Assembly (NCBI GenBank): GCA_950073955.1
Contig: CATMRH010000011.1
Location: 1 to 19,752, forward strand
DNA length: 19,752 nucleotides
Origin: an uncultured archaeon
GTDB taxonomy: Archaea > Thermoproteota > Nitrososphaeria > Nitrososphaerales > Nitrosopumilaceae
Direction: 5' to 3'
Position 1 is the first letter of the stretch, and each line of letters begins with the position of its first letter. The translations under genes were made by a program, and so were the position numbers. A model generated the notes under the pieces. That model did not search any database. It was not told the DNA's origin and was given only the letters and a program-made list of their open reading frames with translations. Shown piece after piece: positions 1 through 7,992 of this stretch.

Positions 1-224
1 GCTAGCACAAATAGATTATAAGCTAGTCTATAGCGTTTCTAAGTGACTTAAGATTATAAGTAAGATTCACCTAAATTAGTCATAGTCATCAAATTTCGAG
101 CTTAAGCGCCCAAAATAAAGATAATACAGTGTCTCGAACTTTGGATACAAAGTACAAAAGCATAGAAGAAATATTTGGATGTAATATTTCAATGGAGAAA
201 GCAATAATAGAATTGGCAATTGAA

Positions 225-1283
225 ATGAAAAAAATAAATAATTGGCTAAAAGCACTTCTAATTGTAGCCATAATAATACTTCCTGTAAAAGATAATTTTG
301 CAGGAAATGAGCAAAGAGCCGGACAAGCAGGGGCTTCTGAATTACTCATCAACCCATGGGCCAGAAGTTCAGGTTGGGCAGGAGCAAATGTGGCCTGTGT
401 TAGAGGTTTGGAAGGAATGTTCATCAATGTGGCCGGTTTGGCTTTTACTAGTAAAACAGAGCTTATTTTCTCTCGTACCAATTGGCTGATGTATAACGAT
501 AATGAAGCGGTGAGCTATGTCAACTCTTTTGGTTTCTCACAGAAAGTGGGAGAATCTGGCGTGTTGGCCTTGGGTATTATGTCCATGGATTTTGGCGATA
601 TTGAAATTACAACCGTGGAACTTCCTGATGGAGGAATTGGTACATTTTCACCTAAATTTATGAATATTTCCCTATCCTATGCCAAAACTTTTTCTAATAG
701 TATTTATGGTGGTTTTACCATTAAAATGATATCCGAGCAAATTTCAAATGTTCGTGCTGGAGGAGTAGCTTTTGATGCTGGTATTCAATATGTAACAGGT
801 GCTAAAGACAATTTGAAATTTGGTATTTCACTTAAAAATATTGGTCCAAGAATGAGCTTTTCAGGTGATGGACTAACTTTTAGAGATTATGTAAATCCTA
901 ATTACCAAACGGCAGTGAATCATAAATCGGCTGAGTTTGAATTACCATCATTACTTAATATAGGTTTAGCTTATGATATACTTTATTTAAGACACCGACT
1001 AACAGGTTCAGGAACTTTTACTTCTAATGCTTTCCAGAAAGACCAATACCGATTGGGTTGCGAGTATTCTTTTCGAGATATGTTTATGATAAGGTGCGGA
1101 TATACTTTAGAAGAAGGTATTAGAACACCATCTACCAGGACTACAGCTCTTAGAGGTCCGAGTGGTGGTTTTACTATTGAAATACCAATGGGTGGAGGTA
1201 AAACTTTTGGTGTAGATTATTCCTACCGACATACTGATCCTTTCCAGGGGTCGCACTCCCTTGGAGCCAGAATAAACCTCTAA
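225..1283 (+). CDS. PorV/PorQ-family outer-membrane beta-barrel protein (Bacteroidota type)
   Basis: The protein has an N-terminal signal peptide (MKKINNWLKALLIVAIIILP, cleavage probably near residues 24-27). After it come about 320 residues of alternating amphipathic strands rich in G, S, F and Y, ending in a terminal beta-strand (GARINL). The early N-P-W-A-R-S-S-G-W-A-G-A-N segment, an internal GPRMSFSGDGL segment and a late DQYRLGCEYSFRDMFMIRCGY segment are what I expect of PorV/PorQ-like proteins of Bacteroidota, some of which serve the type IX secretion system in the outer membrane. I chose the ATG at 225 because it puts the signal peptide at the N-terminus. The frame stays open upstream to about 75, with a GTG at 129 and an ATG at 192, but those residues look unrelated. 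No partner gene is nearby. The family fit is strong; its presence next to archaeal genes is anomalous. Confidence 0.85.
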   Translation: MKKINNWLKALLIVAIIILPVKDNFAGNEQRAGQAGASELLINPWARSSGWAGANVACVRGLEGMFINVAGLAFTSKTELIFSRTNWLMYNDNEAVSYVNSFGFSQKVGESGVLALGIMSMDFGDIEITTVELPDGGIGTFSPKFMNISLSYAKTFSNSIYGGFTIKMISEQISNVRAGGVAFDAGIQYVTGAKDNLKFGISLKNIGPRMSFSGDGLTFRDYVNPNYQTAVNHKSAEFELPSLLNIGLAYDILYLRHRLTGSGTFTSNAFQKDQYRLGCEYSFRDMFMIRCGYTLEEGIRTPSTRTTALRGPSGGFTIEIPMGGGKTFGVDYSYRHTDPFQGSHSLGARINL

Positions 1284-1359
1284 TTAAACAAAATTAATTT
1301 TTAGAATAATACTTGAAATTAATGAGCTAATTTATCTATGATAAAATAAAGTTTGTATT

Positions 1360-1557
1360 GTGATTAGAAAAAAATTAACTAAAAAAGAAATAGAAGAACA
1401 GAAAAAACAACAAAAAGTAAGAATGAGTGTTTTAAGAGCTGCCCGAAGAAGTGGAAAAAGTATCAAAAAAGAAGGCAAAGTTAGCAAATCCAAGGCAAAA
1501 ACAAAAACTCCTAGATCACAAAAGAAAATAGCTACGGTAAGAAAATCTCGTTATTAA
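1360..1557 (+). CDS. small lysine/arginine-rich basic protein
   Basis: This 65-residue protein is very basic and almost free of acidic residues after the first 20. The N-terminal third (KKLTKKEIEEQKKQQKVRMS) looks helical, and the tail is a disordered stretch of K, S, T and R. A nucleic-acid-binding role is possible, but I recognise no family. The start is GTG. A TATA-like TTTATCTA at 1331-1338 lies about 25 bases upstream, the same spacing seen before other leaderless genes here. That, with the codon use, places it on the archaeal side of the join with the PorV-like gene. A short inverted repeat follows the stop. It could be spurious given its low complexity. Confidence 0.5.
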   Translation: MIRKKLTKKEIEEQKKQQKVRMSVLRAARRSGKSIKKEGKVSKSKAKTKTPRSQKKIATVRKSRY

Positions 1558-1569
1558 TCAGACTATAAT

Positions 1570-1592
1570 CTCAAAAAGAACAATTTTTTGAG
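1570..1592 (+). terminator. hairpin after the small basic ORF
   Basis: CTCAAAAA (1570-1577) and TTTTTGAG (1585-1592) are perfect complements around a 7-base loop, 12 bases after the stop at 1557. The 3' arm is T-rich. It may mark the end of the upstream transcript, although archaeal termination usually depends on T-tracts rather than on hairpins. Confidence 0.3.
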
Positions 1593-1644
1593 GCTAGAAC
1601 ATATCAAAATAACTCCATACGCACAAAATCAGGATAAGAAATAG

Positions 1645-1652
1645 ATTTATTT
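1645..1652 (+). promoter_or_regulatory. TATA-like box of purB
   Basis: ATTTATTT is centred 24.5 bases before the ATG at 1673, which fits a leaderless archaeal transcript. No Shine-Dalgarno sequence precedes the start. Confidence 0.45.
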
Positions 1653-1672
1653 TCTCATAAATAGAAATCATA

Positions 1673-3037
1673 ATGTTGGCAATTTTACCTATAGACAGTG
1701 GTCGTTATGGCACTAAAGAAATGTTAGAGATTTTTAGTGAACAGAAAAAAATAAACTATCAATTAGAGATTGAAGGTGCAGCTGCTATTTCACAAAGTGA
1801 AATAGGAATTATTCCAAAAACAGTTGGAAAAAAAATTCTCAAAGCAGCAACATCAGGAAAAATTACTGCAAAAAGAATCAAACAACTTGAAGCAAAAAGT
1901 GATCATGATACTGCAGCATTGGTTGAATCATTAAATGAAAAATGTACAAAGGAGGTTAGACCATGGATTCATTATGGATTAACAAGCAATGATTTAGTAG
2001 ATACTAGTAATTCTATGCAAATGCGTGATACATTAAAAATAATTGAACCAAAAGTTGGAAAGTTAGCAACAATTCTAGCACAAAGAGCAGTCAAACATGG
2101 AAAAATTCCAGCTGTAGGTAGAACTCATGGACAACATGCAAGCATTATTTCATTTGGATTAAAATTTGCAAATTGGGCTGCAGAGATGGGAAAACATGTA
2201 GAAAGAATTGAAGAGATTAAGAAAAGAATTCTAATTTGTAAGACATTGGGGGTTGTAGGTACTGGTTCTTTAATGGGAGCAAAATCACTTGAGGTGCAAA
2301 AAAGAGTCGCAAAACGCCTGAAGCTTTACCCAGCAGAAGTTACCACTCAGGTTGTCCCAAGAGAGAGATATGCAGAATATGTGTTTGAATTAGCATTGAT
2401 TGGTGCAACTTTAGAAAAAATTGCAGTAGAGATTAGAAACTTACAAAGAACAGAGATTGGAGAAGTTGCAGAGCAGTTCAAGAAGGGACAAATGGGCAGT
2501 AGTGCAGTTCCTGTTAAAAGAAATCCAATCAAAAGTGAGAGAATATCATCATTATCTAAAATGGTACGAAGTCAAGTAGCAATTACCTTTGAAAACATTC
2601 CATTATGGCATGAACGAGATCTTTCAAATTCAGCCAATGAAAGATTTGTGATTCCAACAGTCTCCATCCTAGTTGATGAGATGTTAGAAACTATGACTAA
2701 AATTATTTTAAACTTGATGGTAAATGAGAAAAGAATTGTACAAAATCTTTACATCACAAAAGGGCAAATCTTTGCAGAATTTGTTTTGGAAGCATTAATC
2801 AAAAAAGGCGTTCCAAGATTTGTGGCGTACAAAGATGTTCAAAGAGTTGCATTCAAGGCAAATGATAAGGAAATGCAATTCATAGATGCCATCAAAAACG
2901 ATAAAGCATTTTCTTCAAAGTTAACTGACAAAGAAATTGATTCTATATTTTTACCAGAGAAACATCTTGGGGCATCACCTATAATTATTAGTAATGTAAA
3001 AAAATCTGTTCAGAAGATAGTTAAAAAATTCATCTAG
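1673..3037 (+). CDS. purB: adenylosuccinate lyase
   Basis: Cleaves SAICAR to AICAR and adenylosuccinate to AMP, releasing fumarate, in purine synthesis. At 454 residues it has the usual length. The fumarase/aspartase-superfamily signatures are visible: the T-S-x-D-x-x-D segment (residues 104-110), the GRTHGQH histidine motif (149-155), the flexible signature loop GSSAVPVKRNP (275-285) with its catalytic serine, and ERDLSNSANER further on. The signature loop has V-P-V where many bacterial enzymes have M-P-H/Y. The GRTHGQHA motif is followed by SIIS rather than the common proline. The start is supported by the TATA-like box 25 bases upstream. The last 8 bases overlap the convergent asparagine-synthase-like gene. 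Confidence 0.95.
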   Translation: MLAILPIDSGRYGTKEMLEIFSEQKKINYQLEIEGAAAISQSEIGIIPKTVGKKILKAATSGKITAKRIKQLEAKSDHDTAALVESLNEKCTKEVRPWIHYGLTSNDLVDTSNSMQMRDTLKIIEPKVGKLATILAQRAVKHGKIPAVGRTHGQHASIISFGLKFANWAAEMGKHVERIEEIKKRILICKTLGVVGTGSLMGAKSLEVQKRVAKRLKLYPAEVTTQVVPRERYAEYVFELALIGATLEKIAVEIRNLQRTEIGEVAEQFKKGQMGSSAVPVKRNPIKSERISSLSKMVRSQVAITFENIPLWHERDLSNSANERFVIPTVSILVDEMLETMTKIILNLMVNEKRIVQNLYITKGQIFAEFVLEALIKKGVPRFVAYKDVQRVAFKANDKEMQFIDAIKNDKAFSSKLTDKEIDSIFLPEKHLGASPIIISNVKKSVQKIVKKFI

Positions 3038-3809
3038 TTTTCAGCAATGCCTTATGGATTTTAGAGCCATATTGTAATGCCTTTTTTCTTTTTCGACAAG
3101 AAATTTCTGGAACATTGATTTGACTGGCTAATTCTCTTATGATATGTTTACGATACAAATCATCAGAATCATGAATTTTTTCAGACAAAGGGATGGTTTT
3201 GGCATAATCTATGAATTTTGAAGAGAGTAATGGCTGAAGAATTTTTACTCCAAACTTTGATGAAATTAGATTAACAGCCTTCATCATTTTTAGTTCGTTA
3301 TCTAGTTTATAGATCATAACTTCATGAATTTTGGATTCTCCTTCAGAAAATGCTTCTCTGTAGGCATTATAACCACAAAACAATTCATCAATTCCATTTG
3401 CTGTAACTACAGTATCAAGTTCTAAGCTTTTTGCTAGTTGAGAGACATAATGAAATGCAATACAATTTTCATTCCATGATAGATTCTCAGTGTTAATTGT
3501 TTGTCGAATTTTTGATGAAATACCAGGAAAAGTGTTTGAATCAATTTCTAGAATATGATGAGAATAGTTTAGATATTCATTGACTTCCTTTGCAAATAAA
3601 ATATCATGGGATTCAGGAAAACCAATTGTCAATAGGGTAATATCGTAATTCATATCTGAACAAATTTTTGAGATTAATGTACTATCGACACCTCCAGAAA
3701 ACGCAATTCCAATTTTTTTTTCTTTAACAGTCTCAGAAATTGAATTTTTTATATTTTCAAGTAATTCTTTTTCCATCTCTTCCACAATCTCTCTCATTAC
3801 AGATTCCAT
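3030..3809 (-). CDS. stand-alone asparagine-synthase-type ATP pyrophosphatase domain protein
   Basis: The 259-residue protein corresponds to the synthetase half of asparagine synthetase B. The PP-loop SGGVDS is at residues 38-43 and binds ATP pyrophosphate. The G-I-D-E-L-F-C-G-Y motif at 139-147 matches the GxDElFgGY signature near the acyl-adenylate site. The N-terminal glutamine amidotransferase domain, with its Cys2 nucleophile, is absent; the N-terminus is instead a short acidic helix. It may therefore use free ammonia, take nitrogen from another protein, or act on another carboxylate. The ATG at 3809 is used; an internal Met5 is an alternative. It converges on purB with 8 bases of overlap and diverges from the pterin dehydratase gene. 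Confidence 0.8.
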   Translation of the reverse strand: MESVMREIVEEMEKELLENIKNSISETVKEKKIGIAFSGGVDSTLISKICSDMNYDITLLTIGFPESHDILFAKEVNEYLNYSHHILEIDSNTFPGISSKIRQTINTENLSWNENCIAFHYVSQLAKSLELDTVVTANGIDELFCGYNAYREAFSEGESKIHEVMIYKLDNELKMMKAVNLISSKFGVKILQPLLSSKFIDYAKTIPLSEKIHDSDDLYRKHIIRELASQINVPEISCRKRKKALQYGSKIHKALLKTR

Positions 3810-3828
3810 AAGAACAGTAATGAATCAA

Positions 3829-3848
3829 ACCCTTTAACTATTAATTTA
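3829..3848. promoter_or_regulatory. divergent promoter region between the asparagine-synthase-like and pterin dehydratase genes
   Basis: The 58-base gap between the two divergent starts (3809 and 3868) holds two AT-rich elements. GTTAAAG on the minus strand is about 25 bases before the leftward ATG. TTAATTTA at 3841-3848 is about 24 bases before the rightward ATG. Both fit leaderless archaeal promoters. Confidence 0.35.
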
Positions 3849-3867
3849 GCATTTTATGTGATACAGT

Positions 3868-4146
3868 ATGATGAAGTTATCACAAACAGATATCGATGAA
3901 GAACTAAAGAGTCTACCTGGCTGGAGTGTTGTAAATGAGAAACTTCACAAAGAATTTCAATTTGATAGCTTTAACCAGGCGTTTGGTTTTATGACTAGAG
4001 CAGCTATGGAGATTGAAAAAATGAATCATCATCCAGAATGGTTTAATGTATACAACAAAATTACTGTAGATTTAACAACTCATGACGCAGGTGGGATTAC
4101 AAAAAACGATATTAATCTAGCTAGAATTCTAAATTCTTTGGTTTAA
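3868..4146 (+). CDS. pterin-4a-carbinolamine dehydratase
   Basis: The family dehydrates 4a-hydroxytetrahydropterin to quinonoid dihydropterin during recycling of the cofactor of aromatic amino-acid hydroxylases. At 92 residues it has the usual length. The active-site motif E-K-M-N-H-H-P-E-W is at residues 50-58, and T-H-D-A-G-G-I-T at 71-78 supplies the third conserved histidine. An ATG pair at 3868 and 3871 leaves the exact start uncertain by one codon. The next gene downstream also belongs to a pterin-handling family, which suggests a shared pathway, but no pterin-dependent hydroxylase lies in the window. A moonlighting role, as known for some family members, cannot be excluded. Confidence 0.9.
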   Translation: MMKLSQTDIDEELKSLPGWSVVNEKLHKEFQFDSFNQAFGFMTRAAMEIEKMNHHPEWFNVYNKITVDLTTHDAGGITKNDINLARILNSLV

Positions 4147-4183
4147 CTAGAAAAAATGAATTTTCAGGTTACAATTATTACAG

Positions 4184-4193
4184 AATATATATT
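4184..4193 (+). promoter_or_regulatory. TATA-like box of the QueD/PTPS-like gene
   Basis: AATATATATT is centred about 30 bases before the ATG at 4219, giving a predicted leader of only a few bases. The downstream valS gene probably shares this promoter. Confidence 0.45.
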
Positions 4194-4218
4194 ATGATCA
4201 AAAGTCAGTTGACTTTAC

Positions 4219-5034
4219 ATGGCATCAAGTCCTACAATTTTAGATTCAGATTTTAAATATATAGATAAAAAGGGAAATTTGCTTAGAACCAGAACAGAGT
4301 TAACAGTAGCACAAATGCTTAGTTTTCTTGAAGAAGAATACCAATACAATCACAAACTTACTTTAAAGAACGGGAATGAGATCACAATTGATTTTAAAAC
4401 AAAGAAGGGATTGATCGAAGTAATTGACAATGAAGAAGACATTGAAAAATACAAGCAAATCAAAGAAGATTTTCCTCAAGACAAAATAATGGCAATTGGA
4501 CATCCAAAATATACTGCACAAATCAAAGAGTTACAAGATTTAGTATACTATGACAAGACACCACAAACAGGTTCTATATTTTTAGAAGATGGATCATTTT
4601 CATTTGATTATGCACATATACTTCCACTAGTGGAAAAATGCTCTATTTTACACGGACATACATCTTCTGTAATGGTTGAATTAGTAGGACAGATGAAGAA
4701 TAATTTGCTTTTAGATTTTGGCATAGCAAAAAAAATTATAAAAGAAGTTGTTAACGTATTTGATCACAAATTTTTCATAAACAGAAAATATCTCAAAAAA
4801 GAAGATGACTCACATTATCTAATTCAATTTGATGGTCCTAAGGGAATGTTTGAATTACAAGTTCCAAAAAATACTACTTATCTTTTAGAAGGAGAAGCTA
4901 CTGTAGAAAATCTTTCAACTGAAATTATCAAGCTATTAGCACCAAAAATGCCATCAAATATTGAAGCAATAGGCGTATACATCTATGAAGGTTACAATAA
5001 AGGATCTCATATTATTTCAAACATTTCAAGATAG
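4219..5034 (+). CDS. QueD/6-pyruvoyl-tetrahydropterin synthase-like protein with an N-terminal nuclease-like domain
   Basis: Residues 125-271 form a T-fold enzyme of the PTPS/QueD family. Zinc ligands are H133 (FDYAH), H145 and H147 (LHGH). The catalytic cysteine is C141, in the C-x3-H-G-H arrangement typical of QueD. DFGIAKK (166-172), FDH (181-183) and E257 complete the site. QueD-type enzymes convert dihydroneopterin triphosphate to 6-carboxytetrahydropterin on the route to 7-deazaguanines such as archaeosine. Residues 1-112 are extra, since QueD alone is about 120-150 residues. They resemble a PD-(D/E)xK nuclease core: E27, then D58 in T-I-D-F, then I-E-V (66-68), but the expected lysine is replaced by isoleucine, so catalysis is doubtful. 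ValS starts 7 bases later, so the two are probably one operon. Confidence 0.8.
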   Translation: MASSPTILDSDFKYIDKKGNLLRTRTELTVAQMLSFLEEEYQYNHKLTLKNGNEITIDFKTKKGLIEVIDNEEDIEKYKQIKEDFPQDKIMAIGHPKYTAQIKELQDLVYYDKTPQTGSIFLEDGSFSFDYAHILPLVEKCSILHGHTSSVMVELVGQMKNNLLLDFGIAKKIIKEVVNVFDHKFFINRKYLKKEDDSHYLIQFDGPKGMFELQVPKNTTYLLEGEATVENLSTEIIKLLAPKMPSNIEAIGVYIYEGYNKGSHIISNISR

Positions 5035-5041
5035 TTAGGAA

Positions 5042-7360
5042 ATGGAACCAAAAATTTCAGAAAAAGTATGGAACCCAGAGTTAGAAAAGAAAATTCTGAA
5101 ACAATGGGAAGAAGAAAAAATTTATGATTTTGTTCCACAAGAAGACAACTTTACCATAGATACTCCTCCACCATACCCATCAGGTCGGCCATGGCATATT
5201 GGAGCAGCAGCACATTATTCACAAATTGATATGATTGCACGTACTGCAAGAATGGCAGGAAAAAATGTCTATTTTCCTATTGGGATTGATAGAAATGGTC
5301 TTCCAGTGGAACTGTACACTGAGAAAAAGCATAAAATTAGAATGAGAGAAACAGACAGAGAAGAATTTCTGAATCTATGCAGAAACGCACTAGATGATTT
5401 AGAGGCAGAAATGATTCTCATTATGAAAAATCTCGGAATTAGTGGTGACTTTGCAAATTACTATAGAACAGATTCGGAAGAATATAGAACACTTACACAA
5501 TCAACGTTCATTGATTTATGGAAGAAAGGTCAAATCTATCTAGCAAACAGACCCAACAACTACGATTGGGTATCAGGAACAACCATTGCAGATGCAGAAA
5601 TCATTTACGAAGACTTGCCAACAAAACTAGTTTACATGAAATTCAAAATAAAAGATACAGATCAGGAGATAATTATTGCAAGTACAAGACCGGAATTAGT
5701 GTGTGCATGTAAAACAATAATTGTAAATCCAAAAGACGAAAGATATACACAATACATAGGAAAGAAAATAATCGTTCCAATAACTAATGTAGAAGTTGAA
5801 TTAAGAACACATCATTCTGCCCAACAAGAATTTGGTTCAGGAGCAGTAATGGTATGTAGTTATGGTGATCAAAACGATGTAGCACTGTTCAGAGAATTAG
5901 GACTAGAAGAGATTGTTGTAATTGGACTAGATGGAAGAATGACAAAAGCTGCAGGGGAATATGCAGGATTAAAACCAAAACAAGCAAGAACAAAAATCAT
6001 AGAAGATCTAGAAATAAATGGACTTGTAGAAAAAATTGAGGATATTATCCATAGAACACCAGTTTCAGAGAGAAGTAAAATTCCAATTGAAATCATCCCA
6101 ATGGAAGAATATTATCTTAAACAGAAAGAATCAGTTGAAAAAATAAAAAAATTAGGACAAGAGATAACATTCCATCCAACTATGCACAAACAAATTCTGA
6201 TGAATTGGTTAGAATCTATCAATATTGATTGGCCAATATCAAGGAGAAGATATTATGGTACTGAAATTCCAATTTGGTACTGTAAAAATTGCTCAGAACC
6301 ATATGTTCCTGAGCCTGGAAAATATTACAGACCTTGGAATGAAAAATGTCCAATCAGTAATTGTACAAAATGTAACTCTACTGAATTTGTTGGTGAAGAA
6401 CGAACCTTCGACACATGGATGGACTCTAGTATCTCTCCATTGTTTGTTAGCAAGTTTAACGTAGATAATGAGTTTTTCAATAAAGTTTATCCTGCTGCAA
6501 TTAGACCTCAAGCAAAAGATATTGTTAGGACATGGTTATACTATACACTACTAAGATGTGAGCAGCTTACAGGAAAGAAGCCATGGTCTGAAGCTTGGAT
6601 AATGGGGTATGGTCTTGATGAAAAAGGAATGAAGATGAGTAAGAGTAAGGGAAATGCAATTGATCCTTTACCGCTCATTGAAAAATTGGGTGCAGACACT
6701 TTTAGATTTTGGAGTGCAAGTGAGATTAATCATGGCTATGATTTTAGATGTAATGAACAAAAAATTGAATCAAATAAAAAATTCCTTAGCAAGTTATGGA
6801 ATGTGTCAAGATTCTTGTCTAGTTTCCCAGTAATTGAATCAGGAACACTTACTGCATCTGACAAATGGGTTTTATCAGAGTTAGATAATTTAGTAAAAGA
6901 ATGTAAAAAAGGATATGATGAATACAACTTTTTCATTCCTGCAATTGCAATTAGAGAATTCACGTGGAATTTATTTGCAGCACACTATATTGAAATGGTC
7001 AAGGCAAGAGCCTATGGAATTGGTTTTTCAGATGAGGAAAGAGATGGGGCAATATTTACACTACACAAAACATTATCAACAATTTTAAAATTATTAGCAC
7101 CAATTACTCCATTTATCACAGAACATCTCTGGAAGATTTTGTATTCCAAAGAAAGTATTCACAAACAAAAACAAGTTGAGCCTGAAAATATTGAAACACA
7201 AAGTGACATTACAAAAGAAATTACTGAATTTAATTCCAAGGTGTGGAATGAGAAAAAATCTCAGAGTTTATCATTAAAAGATTCAATAAAAATAGAAATT
7301 CCTAAAATTTTAGAACCATTCAAAAAAGATTTGAAATCTATGCATAATTTAGTAGACTAA
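5042..7360 (+). CDS. valS: valyl-tRNA synthetase
   Basis: Class I synthetase charging tRNA-Val. The ATP-site motif is HIGA (residues 52-55, within P-Y-P-S-G-R-P-W-H-I-G-A) and the second signature is KMSKS (531-535). Between them lies the CP1 editing domain, with the STRPEL motif at 214-219 and a zinc-knuckle-like set of cysteines at 414, 417, 441 and 444. FDTWMDSSISPL (456-467) and G-A-D-T-F-R-F-W-S-A-S fit archaeal ValRS. At 772 residues it is shorter than bacterial ValRS (about 880); it ends soon after the anticodon-binding helical domain and lacks a long C-terminal coiled coil. IleRS and LeuRS were considered, but the motif wording and short length favour ValRS. It follows the QueD-like gene by 7 bases and converges on pdxT. 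Confidence 0.9.
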   Translation: MEPKISEKVWNPELEKKILKQWEEEKIYDFVPQEDNFTIDTPPPYPSGRPWHIGAAAHYSQIDMIARTARMAGKNVYFPIGIDRNGLPVELYTEKKHKIRMRETDREEFLNLCRNALDDLEAEMILIMKNLGISGDFANYYRTDSEEYRTLTQSTFIDLWKKGQIYLANRPNNYDWVSGTTIADAEIIYEDLPTKLVYMKFKIKDTDQEIIIASTRPELVCACKTIIVNPKDERYTQYIGKKIIVPITNVEVELRTHHSAQQEFGSGAVMVCSYGDQNDVALFRELGLEEIVVIGLDGRMTKAAGEYAGLKPKQARTKIIEDLEINGLVEKIEDIIHRTPVSERSKIPIEIIPMEEYYLKQKESVEKIKKLGQEITFHPTMHKQILMNWLESINIDWPISRRRYYGTEIPIWYCKNCSEPYVPEPGKYYRPWNEKCPISNCTKCNSTEFVGEERTFDTWMDSSISPLFVSKFNVDNEFFNKVYPAAIRPQAKDIVRTWLYYTLLRCEQLTGKKPWSEAWIMGYGLDEKGMKMSKSKGNAIDPLPLIEKLGADTFRFWSASEINHGYDFRCNEQKIESNKKFLSKLWNVSRFLSSFPVIESGTLTASDKWVLSELDNLVKECKKGYDEYNFFIPAIAIREFTWNLFAAHYIEMVKARAYGIGFSDEERDGAIFTLHKTLSTILKLLAPITPFITEHLWKILYSKESIHKQKQVEPENIETQSDITKEITEFNSKVWNEKKSQSLSLKDSIKIEIPKILEPFKKDLKSMHNLVD

Positions 7361-7374
7361 TAAAAAAATAGTTA

Positions 7375-7992
7375 CTAATTTTTTGAAGTATTAACAAGAT
7401 TGACAAAATACTTGTGTAATGAAATATCTGTGGTTAGTTCAGGATGAAATGCAGTAGCAATTACATTTCCTTTTTTAACTGCAACTATTCGTTCATTAAA
7501 TTTGGATATAACTTCTATATCAGAACCAACATCTGAAATAGATGGTGCTCTGATAAAGACTCCATTAAATTTTGGAATATCAATAGAGGTCATAGAAATA
7601 TTAGATTCGAAGGATTCTGGTTGTCGTCCAAAAGAATTTCTTTCTAATTTAATATCAAGAATACCTAAAAGAGGTTGATCAGTTTTTCCAACAACACGAT
7701 CGTTAGCTGTTTTTGATAGCATAATCATACCAGCACAAATTCCAAGTACAGGCATTCCATTTTCAATTTTTTCTTTCAAGACCTTCATGGAACCATTTAC
7801 CAAAGAAAGTTGTCCAATAGTAGTACTTTCACCACCAGGTATTATCAATCCATCTAGTTGAGAAATTTCTTCAGGTGTTTTTACATCAGTTACTTTTCCA
7901 TCTATGCCCAATTCATTGAGGGCATCTCTAGTGGATAAGAGATTTTCTTGAACATCTCCTTGTATAGATAAAATTCCAACATTAAGACTCAT
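7375..7992 (-). CDS. pdxT: pyridoxal 5'-phosphate synthase glutaminase subunit
   Basis: Class I glutamine amidotransferase that hydrolyses glutamine and channels ammonia to PdxS. The catalytic triad is visible: C86 in G-I-C-A-G, H183 and E185 in F-H-P-E-L. The oxyanion-region motif PGGEST is at 52-57. The length of 205 residues is normal. Its ATG overlaps the pdxS stop by 4 bases, so the two are translationally coupled and made in matched amounts, as expected for a 12+12 complex. It ends 14 bases from the convergent valS stop. Confidence 0.95.
   Translation of the reverse strand: MSLNVGILSIQGDVQENLLSTRDALNELGIDGKVTDVKTPEEISQLDGLIIPGGESTTIGQLSLVNGSMKVLKEKIENGMPVLGICAGMIMLSKTANDRVVGKTDQPLLGILDIKLERNSFGRQPESFESNISMTSIDIPKFNGVFIRAPSISDVGSDIEVISKFNERIVAVKKGNVIATAFHPELTTDISLHKYFVNLVNTSKN

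Noticed and set aside
89..489. Short frames on both strands inside the PorV-like gene
   Set aside because: They lie in other frames of a convincing beta-barrel gene and show no domain of their own.
3030..3037. Overlap of purB with the asparagine-synthase-like gene as a sign of a frameshift
   Set aside because: The genes are convergent and both end at full family-like C-termini; an 8-base tail overlap is ordinary.
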